DNA of 35,622 nucleotides from the NCBI GenBank assembly GCA_003567315.1, contig PWZT01000059.1:1-35622 (forward strand), read 5' to 3'. Both the position numbers and the translations under genes were made by a program. The notes beneath the pieces were generated by a model, which searched no databases, was not told the origin of the DNA, and worked only from the letters and a program-made list of their open reading frames with translations. Origin of the DNA: Paracoccaceae bacterium (GTDB lineage: Bacteria; Pseudomonadota; Alphaproteobacteria; Rhodobacterales; Rhodobacteraceae). Position 1 is the first letter of the stretch. Each line of letters begins with the position of its first letter. Positions 1 to 8,646 of the stretch are shown in pieces.

Positions 1-723
1 CAGCGGCACGAAGGTCAGCACGGGCGAGCCTGCCAGATCACCCGGCAGCAGGAAGCGGCCCGGCGTGATGTCATGCAGACCAGCAGCGCGGGCCTCCTTG
101 AGATAGGCGGTGAAACTTTCGGTCAGCCCCTGCGCCGTGGCCTCGTCATGGCGCGCAGTGGGGTCGGTCGCGTTGATCTGCGCCAGCGCCTTTTCCGCGA
201 AGGGGCGGTCTTTCATCCGCGCGAGCACGCCTTCGGACCATTGCGCGTAGCTCTTGTCCAACAGCACCAGATCGAGCAGCCATTCGCCGGGATAGTCGAT
301 GATGTCCACATGCCGGATCTGTGCGCCGCGAAACCCGCCCAGCATGCCGCCGGGGCGGATGCGGAAGGAGAGCCGCAATTGCGAGATCTGGCGGGTGCTG
401 TCGGGCCAATGCGGCTCCGGGCCCGTGAGGGCTGCGAGATGGCGCTCATACTCGAAGCGCGGCAGCGTGTCATCGGGCTGCGGCTGAAGGAACGCGGCCT
501 CGATATGCCCGCCTGCCACGGCCTGCACCCGGCCCATGCGCCCCCGATCCAGCAGATTGGCGACCAGCGAGGTTATGAAGACAGTCTTGCCCGCCTGGCT
601 GAGCCCGGTCACGCCCAGCCTTAGTGCGGGCTCAACAAACGGGCTGGTCAGCGTGTCTGTCACGCCGTAGGCCACGCGGCCCACGCCGCGCACCACCTCA
701 TCTGTCAGCCGTCCGATCACCAT
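1..723 (-). CDS. ycjX: YcjX family P-loop protein (DUF463), C-terminus outside window
   Basis: The leftward frame from the ATG at 723 stays open to base 1, so 241 N-terminal residues are visible. Proteins of this family are usually about 460-490 residues, so roughly half is missing past the window edge. A Walker A motif GLSQAGKT is at residues 40-47, followed by the family-typical VFITSLVANLL. A Walker B-like DIIDYPGEW is at about 140-148. These motifs are characteristic of YcjX (DUF463), predicted GTP/ATP-binding proteins linked to stress and often found beside a YcjF membrane protein. The biochemical function is not established. It precedes nothing on its own strand except hemC upstream, whose stop is 57 nt away, so the two could be co-transcribed. 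Confidence 0.88.
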   Translation of the reverse strand, partial: MVIGRLTDEVVRGVGRVAYGVTDTLTSPFVEPALRLGVTGLSQAGKTVFITSLVANLLDRGRMGRVQAVAGGHIEAAFLQPQPDDTLPRFEYERHLAALTGPEPHWPDSTRQISQLRLSFRIRPGGMLGGFRGAQIRHVDIIDYPGEWLLDLVLLDKSYAQWSEGVLARMKDRPFAEKALAQINATDPTARHDEATAQGLTESFTAYLKEARAAGLHDITPGRFLLPGDLAGSPVLTFVPL

Positions 724-780
724 GCACCCATCCCTCTGGTCGCGGCCATAGATAAGGGAGGCAGGCCGGGCTTGCCAGTC

Positions 781-1737
781 TCAGAGCCAGGAAAAGAACC
801 CCTCGGGCGCGCGGGCGCGGAGTTTCGCGGCGAGGTCGCGGCCCAGATCAGCGGCCTCGGCCAGCGGCGCGCGGCCCTCCTCGTAAAGCTGCTCGGAGCC
901 ATCGGGGCGCAGGATTTCACCGCGCAGCCAGATCGTCTCGCCCTCGATCAGCGCCAGCCCCGCGATGGGGGTTTCGCAAGACCCGTCAAGCCCCGCGAGA
1001 AAGGCGCGCTCGGCATGCAGGCGCTGCGTGGTGGGCGTGTCATTGAGCGGCGCGAGCAGCGCGGCCACGCGATCATCTGCGGCGCGCCGCTCGATCCCGA
1101 TGGCGCCTTGGGCGATGGCGGGGAGCATGTCATCGGGGCCGATGGCGCTGGAGGCGACCTCGGCCATGCCCAGCCGGTTGAGCCCGGCCATGGCAAGGAA
1201 GGTGCAATCGGCCACACCTGCATCGAGTTTCTTCAGCCGCGTCTGCACATTGCCGCGAAACTCCACCACTTTCAGATCGGGGCGGCGGTTGAGAAGCTGC
1301 GCGCGGCGGCGCAGGCTGGAGGTGCCCACCACCTGCCCCGGCGCGAGATCACCCAATGTCGCGACATGCCGCGAGACGAACGCATCGCGCGTATCCTCGC
1401 GCGGCAGGTAGCAATCGAGCACCAGCCCCTCGGGCTGTTCGGTCGGCATATCCTTCATCGAATGCACGGCGATGTCGATGCCGCCTGCGAGCATCGCCTC
1501 TTCGATTTCCTTGGTGAACAGGCCCTTGTTGCCGATTTCCTTGAGCGGGCGGTCGGCGTCGATCAGGCTGCGATCATCGCCTGTGGTCTTGATCACCACG
1601 ACCTCGAACGCCGCTTCGGGCAGGTCATGCGCCGCCATAAGCCGCGCGCGGGTTTCATGGGCCTGCGCCACTGCCAGCGGCGAACCGCGCGTGCCGATTT
1701 TCAGGGGCGTGTCGGGGGTCGGATAATCCATGCTCAT
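781..1737 (-). CDS. hemC: Hydroxymethylbilane synthase (porphobilinogen deaminase)
   Basis: HemC polymerises four porphobilinogen molecules into hydroxymethylbilane in the cytosol, on the route to haem and bacteriochlorophyll/cobalamin. The 318-residue protein matches the usual length. It opens with KIGTRGSPLA at 13-22. It has the catalytic-aspartate segment HSMKDMP (Asp96) and the arginine-rich cofactor region SLRRRAQLL. Cys254 in LDGSCETPIAG would carry the dipyrromethane cofactor. The gene is divergent from hemE across 106 nt. No Shine-Dalgarno sequence precedes the ATG at 1737; a second in-frame ATG at 1731 is an alternative start. The family assignment is secure, the exact start less so. 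Confidence 0.97.
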   Translation of the reverse strand: MSMDYPTPDTPLKIGTRGSPLAVAQAHETRARLMAAHDLPEAAFEVVVIKTTGDDRSLIDADRPLKEIGNKGLFTKEIEEAMLAGGIDIAVHSMKDMPTEQPEGLVLDCYLPREDTRDAFVSRHVATLGDLAPGQVVGTSSLRRRAQLLNRRPDLKVVEFRGNVQTRLKKLDAGVADCTFLAMAGLNRLGMAEVASSAIGPDDMLPAIAQGAIGIERRAADDRVAALLAPLNDTPTTQRLHAERAFLAGLDGSCETPIAGLALIEGETIWLRGEILRPDGSEQLYEEGRAPLAEAADLGRDLAAKLRARAPEGFFSWL

Positions 1738-1743
1738 GCGAGA

Positions 1744-1772
1744 GGATTAGCCCCCATACAGCCCGCACACAA
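1744..1772 (-). promoter_or_regulatory. Candidate sigma70-like promoter of hemC
   Basis: On the minus strand TTGTGT (plus 1767-1772) is separated by 17 nt from TAATCC (plus 1744-1749). Transcription would begin almost at the hemC ATG (1737), giving a leaderless or nearly leaderless mRNA, which would fit the absence of a ribosome-binding site. Both hexamers are imperfect, so this is a candidate only. Confidence 0.3.
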
Positions 1773-1843
1773 GGGCAATGTGTAAACTCTGCTTGACAAA
1801 ATCAGCGCTTGTTGGGACGAGGGTGGCAAAGAAGGAGTCGTCC

Positions 1844-2908
1844 ATGACTGTTGCCGCCCAGACTGCCCCCGCTGCCGACAAGACCATCCTGCGCGCGCTT
1901 GCGGGTGAGACATTGCCCACCCCGCCGATCTGGATGATGCGGCAGGCCGGGCGCTACCTGCCGGAATACCGCGCGACGCGGGCACAGGCGGGCGATTTCC
2001 TGTCGCTGTGCTACAACCCCGAACTGGCCGCCGAAGTCACCTTGCAACCGATCCGGCGCTACGGGTTTGATGCGGCGATCCTCTTTGCCGATATTCTGCT
2101 TGTGCCGCAGGCGCTGGGGGCGGATCTGTGGTTCGTGACCGGCGAGGGACCACGGCTTTCCACGATCACGGATCAGGCAGGGGTGGATGCGCTCAAGCCT
2201 GTGGATGCGATCCATGACACGCTGTCGCCCATCTATGAGACCGTGAAGATCCTGACGCGCGAATTGCCCACCGAGACAACGCTGATCGGCTTTGCGGGCG
2301 CGCCCTGGACAGTGGCGACCTACATGATTGCCGGGCGTGGCACACCCGATCAGGGGCCGGCCCATGCGATGCGCGAGAACGCGCCCGAGGCGTTCGACGC
2401 GCTGATCGCGAAGATCACCGAGGCCACGATCGACTATCTCTCGATGCAGATCGAAGCCGGGGCCGAGGTGGTCAAGATCTTCGACAGTTGGGCAGGCTCG
2501 CTCAAGGGCGATGCGTTCCGCCGCTACTCACTGGAACCCGCGCGCGAGATCACGGCCGCGCTGAAAGCCCGCCACCCTGGCATTCCCGTCATCGCTTTTC
2601 CGCGCGAGGCAGGTGATGGCTATATCGGCTTTGCCAAGGCCACTGGCGCGGATTGCGTGGCCATCGACAATTCCGTAAGCCCGGAATGGGCGGCCGCGCA
2701 TGTGCAGGTCGATGGCTGCGTGCAAGGCAATCTGGCGTCTTCGCATATGGTCACCGGCGGGCAGGCGCTGATCGATGAGACACGGCAGATCGTGCGCGCA
2801 TTCCGCAACGGGCCGCATATCTTCAATCTCGGGCATGGGATCACGCCCGATGCAGACCCCGAAAATGTCGCGCTGATGATCGAGACTGTGCGCAGCTTCA
2901 AACCCTGA
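1844..2908 (+). CDS. hemE: Uroporphyrinogen decarboxylase
   Basis: HemE decarboxylates the four acetate side chains of uroporphyrinogen III to give coproporphyrinogen III in the cytosol. The start at 1844 is chosen because GAAGGAG (1831-1837) sits 6 nt upstream and the family signature then falls near the N-terminus; the frame is open back to 1778. The 354-residue product has the family signature [14 protein letters not shown] near residue 30, the second signature region around [13 protein letters not shown], and a C-terminal FNLGHGI segment. A TTGACA hexamer at 1793-1798 could be a -35 element, but I see no convincing -10 at the right distance. It lies opposite hemC, so the two haem genes share one control region. 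Confidence 0.97.
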   Translation: MTVAAQTAPAADKTILRALAGETLPTPPIWMMRQAGRYLPEYRATRAQAGDFLSLCYNPELAAEVTLQPIRRYGFDAAILFADILLVPQALGADLWFVTGEGPRLSTITDQAGVDALKPVDAIHDTLSPIYETVKILTRELPTETTLIGFAGAPWTVATYMIAGRGTPDQGPAHAMRENAPEAFDALIAKITEATIDYLSMQIEAGAEVVKIFDSWAGSLKGDAFRRYSLEPAREITAALKARHPGIPVIAFPREAGDGYIGFAKATGADCVAIDNSVSPEWAAAHVQVDGCVQGNLASSHMVTGGQALIDETRQIVRAFRNGPHIFNLGHGITPDADPENVALMIETVRSFKP

Positions 2909-3120
2909 GCGACATGGCGTCTGGGAAATGCCTGAAGCAGCACATCTGCACGCCAAAGAAGCGCGTTTGTGACGATAACGCAGCACTCCCGGCATAAAAC
3001 AGCCATCTTGCGCGGCCGTCGCTTGCGCAGTTGGTAAATTTTGTGGCATGGCGGCTCAAGCCGTGGGCGTGTCCTGCGGGGCTGGCGGACGGACAGGCCG
3101 TCGGCTGACCAGAATCGGGC

Positions 3121-5181
3121 ATGCGAAAGAACGAAATAATGACGCGCAAACGACCCCGTCTGTTTCGAAAGCTCCGCTGTTATTGCGATGCCGTATCGAA
3201 ACGAAAGTGGATGCGTCGCATCGTTTTGTTGCCCGACAGGTTGAGCCGAACCAAGAAACGGCGCCTGCATATGGTCGTGGATGCGGCCCTGATCCTTGCC
3301 ACATTCGCACTCGCGCTCGCTCTCAGCGGCGCGCCGCGCGCGCAACTCAGCGATCCGCTGACATGGGCGTTGGTGCTGCCGGTCCTGCCCGTCTCACTCG
3401 CGCTGTTCAGCTATTTTGGCCTCTACCGCGCGATCCTGCGCTATATCACCGGCAATGCGATGCGCAGCGTCGTGATTGGCGCGCTCGCAGGTGCGGGCAC
3501 GATGATCGCAACCTCGGCTGCACTGGGCGGCGTCATCTCGCCTTCGGTTGCGGTCATCCATGCGATGACCGTGCTGCTGGCCGTGGGCGGAATACGCTTC
3601 TGGGGGCGCGCGATGCTGCGCAAGCCCGCGATCCGTAATTCTGCGTCTGTCATCATTTACGGCGCTGGCAAGGCCGGGCAGCAACTGGTTGCGGCGCTCT
3701 ATCTCGGCAACGAATATATCCCTGTGGCGCTGGTTGATGATGACGCCCGCCTGCACGGCTCGACCATCAACGGGGTGCGGGTCTATCCCTCATCCGATCT
3801 GCGCGCGCTGACCGACCAGTGGCAGGTGCGCGAGGTGCTGCTGGCCATGCCGAGCCTGAGCCGGATGCGCCGCCGCCGCGTGGTCTCGCGGCTGGAGACG
3901 CTTGGTGTCGAAGTCAAGACCATCCCCAGCATGGGCGACGTGGTCGCCGGGCGCGCGCGCTTCACCGATCTGCGCCCGATCACGCCTGAAGATCTGCTCG
4001 GCCGCGACCCGGTGCCGCCCAACAAGACGCTGATGCAACGCAACATCACTGGCAAATCGGTGCTGGTCACGGGCGCGGGCGGCTCCATCGGCTCGGAACT
4101 GTGCCGCCAGATCGTGCGGCAGGATCCTGCTGTTCTGGTGATGCTCGATGTATCGGAATATGCGCTCTACACGCTGGCCACCGAGTTGCGCGACGCACTG
4201 GGCGAAAACGGCCCGATCCTGGTCCCGGTGCTGGGCTCGGTGCAAAACCCTCGGCGGATGCGCGCCATCCTGCGCCGCTTCAAGGTCGAGACCGTCTATC
4301 ATGCCGCAGCCTACAAGCATGTCGTGATGGTGGAAGAGAACCAGATCGAGGGGCTGCACAACAATGTCTTCGGCACACGTGTGATTGCCGAGGCAGCCGC
4401 GGATTGCGGGGTGGAACATTTCATCCTCGTTTCCACCGACAAGACCGTGCGCCCCACCAATATCATGGGTGCCAGCAAGCGGCTGGCAGAACTGGTCTGT
4501 CAGGCGCTGGCGCAGGAAGGACGCGGGAGGACTGTGTTTTCCATGGTGCGCTTCGGCAATGTGCTGGGCTCGTCGGGCTCGGTCATTCCGCGCTTTCGCG
4601 ACCAAATCGAGCGCGGCGGCCCTGTGACCGTGACGCATCGCGATGTGACGCGCTATTTCATGACCATTCCGGAGGCCGCGCAGCTCGTCATTCAGGCGGG
4701 CGCGATGGCGCGCGGGGGCGATGTCTTCGTGCTGGATATGGGCGAGCCGGTGCGCATTCTGGACCTCGCACAGTCCATGATCCGCCTGCATGGGCTGGTT
4801 CCCTACATGCTCGATGAGAATGGCAAGGCCGAAGGGCCGGTCGAGGATATACCGATCCGTATCACGGGGCTGCAGCCAGGTGAGAAACTCTTTGAGGAAT
4901 TGCTGATCAGCAACAACCCGGAAGGCACCGAGCATCCGCGTATCATGACCGCCTCGGAACTGGCCCTGACGCCGCCCGAGTTGCATAGTCTGCTGGAGGA
5001 GTTGCACGCGGCTTGCACGGCCTTCGATCTGGAGCGCCTCCAGAACCTGCTTCTCGACGCCCCCATCGGCTACGCCCCCAAGAGCACAGGCATTCACGAC
5101 CTCATGTGGCAGGTCGGCATCGGTGAGGCGCAACCGCGCCCGGTCGAGGCGCGCTTGCGCGTGGTCAAGGATGGGCGCTGA
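3121..5181 (+). CDS. Membrane-bound UDP-sugar 4,6-dehydratase (CapD/WbpM/PglF type)
   Basis: A 686-residue protein with two parts. The N-terminal half has about four membrane segments (roughly 51-70, 81-99, 114-134, 141-158) and a CoA-binding-like Rossmann domain (IIYGAGKAG near 178-186). The C-terminal half is a short-chain dehydrogenase with GAGGSIGS at 318-325, a Thr-Asp-Lys triad at 439-441 and Met449-x3-Lys453 in place of the usual Tyr-x3-Lys. That Met replacement is the hallmark of the large UDP-GlcNAc 4,6-dehydratases WbpM and PglF. It would make a UDP-4-keto-6-deoxy sugar at the inner membrane for surface glycans. The first ATG (3121) lacks a clear Shine-Dalgarno; ATGs at 3139 or 3211 are possible. 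It is the first gene of a polysaccharide cassette. Confidence 0.92.
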   Translation: MRKNEIMTRKRPRLFRKLRCYCDAVSKRKWMRRIVLLPDRLSRTKKRRLHMVVDAALILATFALALALSGAPRAQLSDPLTWALVLPVLPVSLALFSYFGLYRAILRYITGNAMRSVVIGALAGAGTMIATSAALGGVISPSVAVIHAMTVLLAVGGIRFWGRAMLRKPAIRNSASVIIYGAGKAGQQLVAALYLGNEYIPVALVDDDARLHGSTINGVRVYPSSDLRALTDQWQVREVLLAMPSLSRMRRRRVVSRLETLGVEVKTIPSMGDVVAGRARFTDLRPITPEDLLGRDPVPPNKTLMQRNITGKSVLVTGAGGSIGSELCRQIVRQDPAVLVMLDVSEYALYTLATELRDALGENGPILVPVLGSVQNPRRMRAILRRFKVETVYHAAAYKHVVMVEENQIEGLHNNVFGTRVIAEAAADCGVEHFILVSTDKTVRPTNIMGASKRLAELVCQALAQEGRGRTVFSMVRFGNVLGSSGSVIPRFRDQIERGGPVTVTHRDVTRYFMTIPEAAQLVIQAGAMARGGDVFVLDMGEPVRILDLAQSMIRLHGLVPYMLDENGKAEGPVEDIPIRITGLQPGEKLFEELLISNNPEGTEHPRIMTASELALTPPELHSLLEELHAACTAFDLERLQNLLLDAPIGYAPKSTGIHDLMWQVGIGEAQPRPVEARLRVVKDGR

Positions 5182-5244
5182 TCCGCGCGGCCCGTGCCAT
5201 GGCCCGAAAAATGTCACAGAGCGAGGCAACTGCCACGCGATGAA

Positions 5245-5279
5245 TTGACCCTGCCGGGTTTCCATAGGAAAAGGAAACC
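5245..5279 (+). promoter_or_regulatory. Candidate promoter/operator before the export lipoprotein gene
   Basis: TTGACC at 5245-5250 resembles a -35 hexamer. Just downstream, GGTTTCC (5257-5263) and GGAAACC (5273-5279) form a perfect 7-bp inverted repeat with a 9-nt centre. The repeat would lie across the core promoter. No good -10 hexamer is visible, so this is a possible operator or activator site rather than a defined promoter. Confidence 0.3.
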
Positions 5280-5321
5280 AAGCGCTGCAAGGGAACCGGG
5301 GGGTAGAATTTGACAGCCGAC

Positions 5322-6428
5322 ATGACCCGAAGACATCTTCTCGCTGGCAGCGGTGCAGTGCTGTTGCTTGCGGGCTGTGCCGTGCCGCGTGGGGCGCCCT
5401 CGCAACGCGAGGTCCTGGCCCAGCCCGATGCCGAAGGTGCTGATTTCGCGCTGGAGATCGTCAAGCGCGAGCGCTTGCCGATCTATGCGCAATGGGGGCC
5501 GGGCAACGGGCGCACACGCACGGATTGGCCTTCGGGCGGTGCGGTGCCGACGGACCAGATACTCGCGCCCGGCGACCGGCTGAGCATGCGCATCTGGGAT
5601 CCCGAGGAAAGCTCGCTGATCACCACGCCTGAAGCGCCCTTCGCGGATGTCGCGAATGTCATGGTCTCGGCCTCGGGCAATGTCAGCCTGCCCTATCTGG
5701 ATGAGGTGCATGTCGGTGGACTGACCGCCGAACAGGCGCGCAACCGTCTGCAACAGCGGCTGACCCAGATCATTCCATCCGCGCAGGTGCAGCTCGAAGT
5801 GACCGAGGGGCGGCGCAATTCGGCGCAGATGCTGGGCGGGGTTGCCAATCCCGGCACCTACCCGCTTGATGAGCGCAACCTCCCGCTGACCAGCCTGCTT
5901 GCCGCCGCCGGTGGTGTGGACACGACACTGAAGAACCCGCAGGTGCAGATCACGCGCGGCAACAGCGTATTTCGCCGCCCGCTGAGCTATGTGCTCTACA
6001 GCCCTGCGCATGACCCGGCCATTCGCGGCGGCGACCGGGTGCTGATCGAATCCGACCCGCGCAGCTTCAAGGCGCTGGGGGCTGCGCAGCGCGAAGAGGT
6101 GATCGGCTTTGACGAACAGGATGTGAGCGCGCTGCGCGCCATCTCGCTGATGGGGGGCATCGCGGATACCCGCGCCGATCCGCGCGGCATCCTTGTGTTG
6201 CGGCGCTATCCCGAGAAGGCAACGCAAGCGCCTGATGGCCCGCCGAATACCCGCGTCGTGTTCAGCTTCGATCTGACGCGCGCCGATGGCATGTTCAGCG
6301 CCGATGAGTTCCTGATCGAGCATGGCGATATCGTGCTGGCCACGCAGGCGCCTGCGGTCTCCACCCAGCGCGTCCTTGCCCTCTTCGGCGCGTTCCTTGG
6401 CTTTGGCCGGGCGGCGCGCAGCCTGTGA
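5322..6428 (+). CDS. Polysaccharide export outer-membrane lipoprotein (Wza/OPX family)
   Basis: The 368-residue product starts with a Tat/Sec-like MTRRHLL, a hydrophobic stretch and a lipobox LLAGC, with Cys19 as the lipidated residue. The poly-export domain follows (LAPGDRLSMRIWDPE near residues 85-100), then SLBB-type beta-grasp segments (GGVANPGTYPL, and a second around 225-290). Such proteins form the outer-membrane channel for capsule or exopolysaccharide. I prefer the ATG at 5322, with a purine-rich GGGGGGTAGAA upstream; a TTG at 5310 would add four residues. It is separated from the dehydratase gene by 140 nt and overlaps the next gene by 4 nt. The co-polymerase/kinase (Wzc) that normally partners it is not in the window. 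Confidence 0.92.
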   Translation: MTRRHLLAGSGAVLLLAGCAVPRGAPSQREVLAQPDAEGADFALEIVKRERLPIYAQWGPGNGRTRTDWPSGGAVPTDQILAPGDRLSMRIWDPEESSLITTPEAPFADVANVMVSASGNVSLPYLDEVHVGGLTAEQARNRLQQRLTQIIPSAQVQLEVTEGRRNSAQMLGGVANPGTYPLDERNLPLTSLLAAAGGVDTTLKNPQVQITRGNSVFRRPLSYVLYSPAHDPAIRGGDRVLIESDPRSFKALGAAQREEVIGFDEQDVSALRAISLMGGIADTRADPRGILVLRRYPEKATQAPDGPPNTRVVFSFDLTRADGMFSADEFLIEHGDIVLATQAPAVSTQRVLALFGAFLGFGRAARSL

Positions 6429-7267
6429 TCGACCTGCCGCGGGTTCTGGTGCTGGGGGCCAACGGGCGGCTGGGGCGTATGCTCGCGCGGCATTGGTCTC
6501 CTGATCTCGCGCCGGTCTGGCAGTTTCGCGCCGCGCCTGCCCACGCGCCCCGACTGGGCGAAGTGGCGATCTTCGATCCTCTCGGCCCGCTGCCCGAGCT
6601 TGGCCATATTGATCTGGTCATCGGTCTTGCCGGGGTCGTGCCGGGGCGTGGCGACTTGGCGCTCAACACCGATCTGGCGCTGGCGGCGGTCCGATGCGCG
6701 GCAGGGTCGGAGGCGCGCCATGTGATGCTCTCGTCCTCGGCGGCTGTCTATGGCGCGTCGGCCGCTCCCTTGCGGGAGGATGCGCCAACGCGACCTGTCA
6801 GCGCCTATGGGGAGGCGAAAGCTGCCATGGAAGACCATGCGCTGGCTCTGGCCGCCCGAGAGGGAGTTGCGGCGACCGCCCTGCGCATCGGCAATATCGC
6901 CGGGGCTGACGCGCTTCTGGGGCCTGCGGGCACGGAGCGGACCCTCGATCAGTTCGCCGATGGCACGGGGCCTGTGCGCTCTTATATCGGGCCGCAAGGG
7001 TTTTGCGACGCCCTCTGCGGGCTTGCAGCGAGAGCCGTGGGAGGCGCAGTACGGCCCTCACATCTCAACCTCGCCCTGCCCGGTGGTGTCGCGATGGAGG
7101 ATTTATGCGCGGCAGCGGGCTTCGCAGTCACATGGCGCCCTGCCCCGCCCTCGGCGTTGCCGCGCGTGGTGATGGATGTCGCGCGCCTCGCGGCGCTGAT
7201 GCCTCTGCCGCAAGCGGATGCGGGCCGCATTGTCGCGGACTGGCAGGCAGACAAGGCGCTGCAATGA
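6425..7267 (+). CDS. NAD-dependent epimerase/dehydratase family protein (extended SDR)
   Basis: A 280-residue Rossmann protein. The nucleotide-binding motif GANGRLG is at residues 11-17 and the catalytic region shows SSSAAVYG followed by YGEAK (Tyr-x3-Lys). This is the pattern of nucleotide-sugar epimerases and reductases. The start is a GTG at 6425 that overlaps the TGA of the export lipoprotein gene, and its own TGA overlaps the ATG of the sugar transferase gene, so the three are translationally coupled. The likely role is finishing the nucleotide-sugar made by the upstream dehydratase; the actual substrate cannot be read from the sequence. It is shorter than many UDP-sugar epimerases. Confidence 0.85.
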   Translation: MIDLPRVLVLGANGRLGRMLARHWSPDLAPVWQFRAAPAHAPRLGEVAIFDPLGPLPELGHIDLVIGLAGVVPGRGDLALNTDLALAAVRCAAGSEARHVMLSSSAAVYGASAAPLREDAPTRPVSAYGEAKAAMEDHALALAAREGVAATALRIGNIAGADALLGPAGTERTLDQFADGTGPVRSYIGPQGFCDALCGLAARAVGGAVRPSHLNLALPGGVAMEDLCAAAGFAVTWRPAPPSALPRVVMDVARLAALMPLPQADAGRIVADWQADKALQ

Positions 7268-7908
7268 ACCGCGCGAAACGGCTGACCGATCTCTTGCTCG
7301 CCCTGCTCATGGCCCCTGTCCTTCTGCCGATCCTCGGCGCGCTTGTGGGGCTGCTATGGGCGCGCGAAGGTCGGCCGATTTTCTATGGCAGCGAGCGCAT
7401 GTCGAGCCCCCGGCAAGGCTTCACGCTCTGGAAACTGCGCAGCATGCGCGTGGTTGAGACCGACAGTGGTGTCTCGGGCGGCGACAAAGCGGCGCGCATC
7501 ACGAGGACCGGAGCGATGCTGCGACGCAAACGGCTCGATGAACTCCCGCAACTCTATAATATCCTGCGCGGCGATATCAGTTTCGTCGGCCCCCGCCCGC
7601 CGCTGCGCCAATATGTCCAGCGGTTCCCCGATCTCTATGCGCAAGTGCTGCGGTCGCGGCCGGGGGTGACAGGGCTTGCGAGCCTCGTCTATGCTGCGCA
7701 TGAGGAAAAACTTCTGGCGCGGGCGCGCACGCCGGAAGAAACCGACGCGATCTATGCGCGCGCCTGCGTGCCGCGCAAGGCGCGCATTGATCTGATCTAT
7801 CAGCGCCATCAATCGGTCAGCTTCGATCTGTGGCTGATCCTGCTCACAACAGCGCGGGTGCTGGGCTACGCGAAAGCGCGCCGATTGCCGCGCGGCTGGC
7901 GCGGCTGA
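7264..7908 (+). CDS. Small phosphoglycosyl transferase (bacterial sugar transferase, PglC/ExoY type)
   Basis: The 214-residue product has one N-terminal hydrophobic helix (about 8-32), probably a re-entrant membrane anchor. The conserved cytosolic domain follows: KLRSMR near 57-62, the catalytic Asp92-Glu93 in LDELPQLYNILRGD, VGPRPP at 108-113 and RPGVTGLASL. These enzymes transfer a sugar-1-phosphate from a UDP-sugar to undecaprenyl phosphate, the first membrane step of glycan assembly. The ATG at 7264 overlaps the previous stop (ATGA). The absence of the large multi-spanning WbaP-type N-terminal domain puts it with the minimal PglC/ExoY group, which fits a PglF-like dehydratase in the same cassette. 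Confidence 0.93.
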   Translation: MNRAKRLTDLLLALLMAPVLLPILGALVGLLWAREGRPIFYGSERMSSPRQGFTLWKLRSMRVVETDSGVSGGDKAARITRTGAMLRRKRLDELPQLYNILRGDISFVGPRPPLRQYVQRFPDLYAQVLRSRPGVTGLASLVYAAHEEKLLARARTPEETDAIYARACVPRKARIDLIYQRHQSVSFDLWLILLTTARVLGYAKARRLPRGWRG

Positions 7909-7922
7909 CGACTTTACGTCGC

Positions 7923-8591
7923 CTACACTCGGTTTTCCACTTGCCCGGGCGGGACGCCCATCCGTGCATGAAACCGCGCAAGCTCGCTTATCGTGGGCGC
8001 GCGACCGCAGAAGATTTGCACATAGCCCGGAACCCGCGCGATGCGTGTTGCGAGCGTCTCTTCCACCTGCATCGAGATGTAGCCTATCTGGGTGAGATAC
8101 ACCGCGCGCGCGCGCACATCGGCCTCTTCGGCGGGAAAGCCGAAGCGCGCGAACATCGCGCGCAACGCCTCCAAGCGCTGCGCATCGGCCTGATTGACCC
8201 GCGCCATCACTGCATCGCTCTGATGCGCCCATCCGCGCACTGCGAAATCGAGGCGCGGTTCGAACACGGTTTCGTCCAGAAAAACCACGATCAGGTTCAG
8301 GATCGCTTCCGAAATGCTTTCGGCATAGGCGTTGCAGGCATCGACGAACGCGCCTGTATTCCTGGCCTCCCAGTCTTCGAGCAGCGCCTCCAGCAGCATG
8401 TTCCGGTCCTTGAAGAACCAGTAGAAACTGGTGCGCGACAGGTTCAGCCGGGTGGCAAGCGGCTGGATTTTCACGGCATCCAGCCCGGCCTCGACCAGCG
8501 CCTCTTTCGCCGCAGCAAGCCACAGCGCGCGCGACCCGCGCCACCCGGAGGCGTTGGCCGCGTCATCGAGATTGTCATTGGCAGTGCTCAT
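7923..8591 (-). CDS. TetR family transcriptional regulator
   Basis: The protein has about 222 residues from the ATG at 8591; an ATG at 8612 would add seven. Neither start has a well-spaced ribosome-binding site. A TetR helix-turn-helix occupies roughly residues 20-65, including a recognition-helix region LATRLNLSRTSFYWFFKDRNMLLEALL. A variable all-helical ligand domain follows. It is divergent from the flavoprotein-Rieske operon, and a 19-bp palindrome (8647-8665) sits in the shared promoter region, so it is likely a local repressor of that operon and of itself. The inducer would be the operon's substrate or a product, which is an inference. Its 3' end is only 14 nt from the convergent sugar transferase gene. 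Confidence 0.9.
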   Translation of the reverse strand: MSTANDNLDDAANASGWRGSRALWLAAAKEALVEAGLDAVKIQPLATRLNLSRTSFYWFFKDRNMLLEALLEDWEARNTGAFVDACNAYAESISEAILNLIVVFLDETVFEPRLDFAVRGWAHQSDAVMARVNQADAQRLEALRAMFARFGFPAEEADVRARAVYLTQIGYISMQVEETLATRIARVPGYVQIFCGRAPTISELARFHARMGVPPGQVENRV

Positions 8592-8646
8592 GGGCGCAAG
8601 ATTAGGGCGCATTCCCCGGGCTCACAAGGAAATTGTGCGGGGATGA

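Noticed and set aside
760..776. Imperfect hairpin GGCAGGC-CGG-GCTTGCC after hemC
   Set aside because: On the transcribed (minus) strand one pair is an A-C mismatch and no U-run follows, so I do not call it a terminator.
772..1785. Long plus-strand open frame across hemC
   Set aside because: It is the antisense of a clear hemC gene; its composition is Arg/His/Gly-rich without recognisable motifs. High GC makes such frames common here.
1793..1806. FnrL-box-like sequence TTGAC-AAA-ATCAG in the hemC-hemE control region
   Set aside because: FNR/FnrL sites need a 4-nt centre (TTGAT-N4-ATCAA); here it is 3 nt and the halves are imperfect. The TTGACA is better read as a -35 candidate.
5213..5245. 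Ten-codon open frame upstream of the export lipoprotein gene
   Set aside because: Too short and without a ribosome-binding site; nothing separates it from chance.
3790..5265. 491-codon minus-strand open frame across the dehydratase gene
   Set aside because: Antisense shadow of the SDR domain; His/Arg/Ala-rich with no domain, and the plus-strand motifs are unambiguous.
7354..8544. 396-codon minus-strand open frame across the sugar transferase and TetR genes
   Set aside because: It spans two well-supported genes in other frames and shows no recognisable domain.
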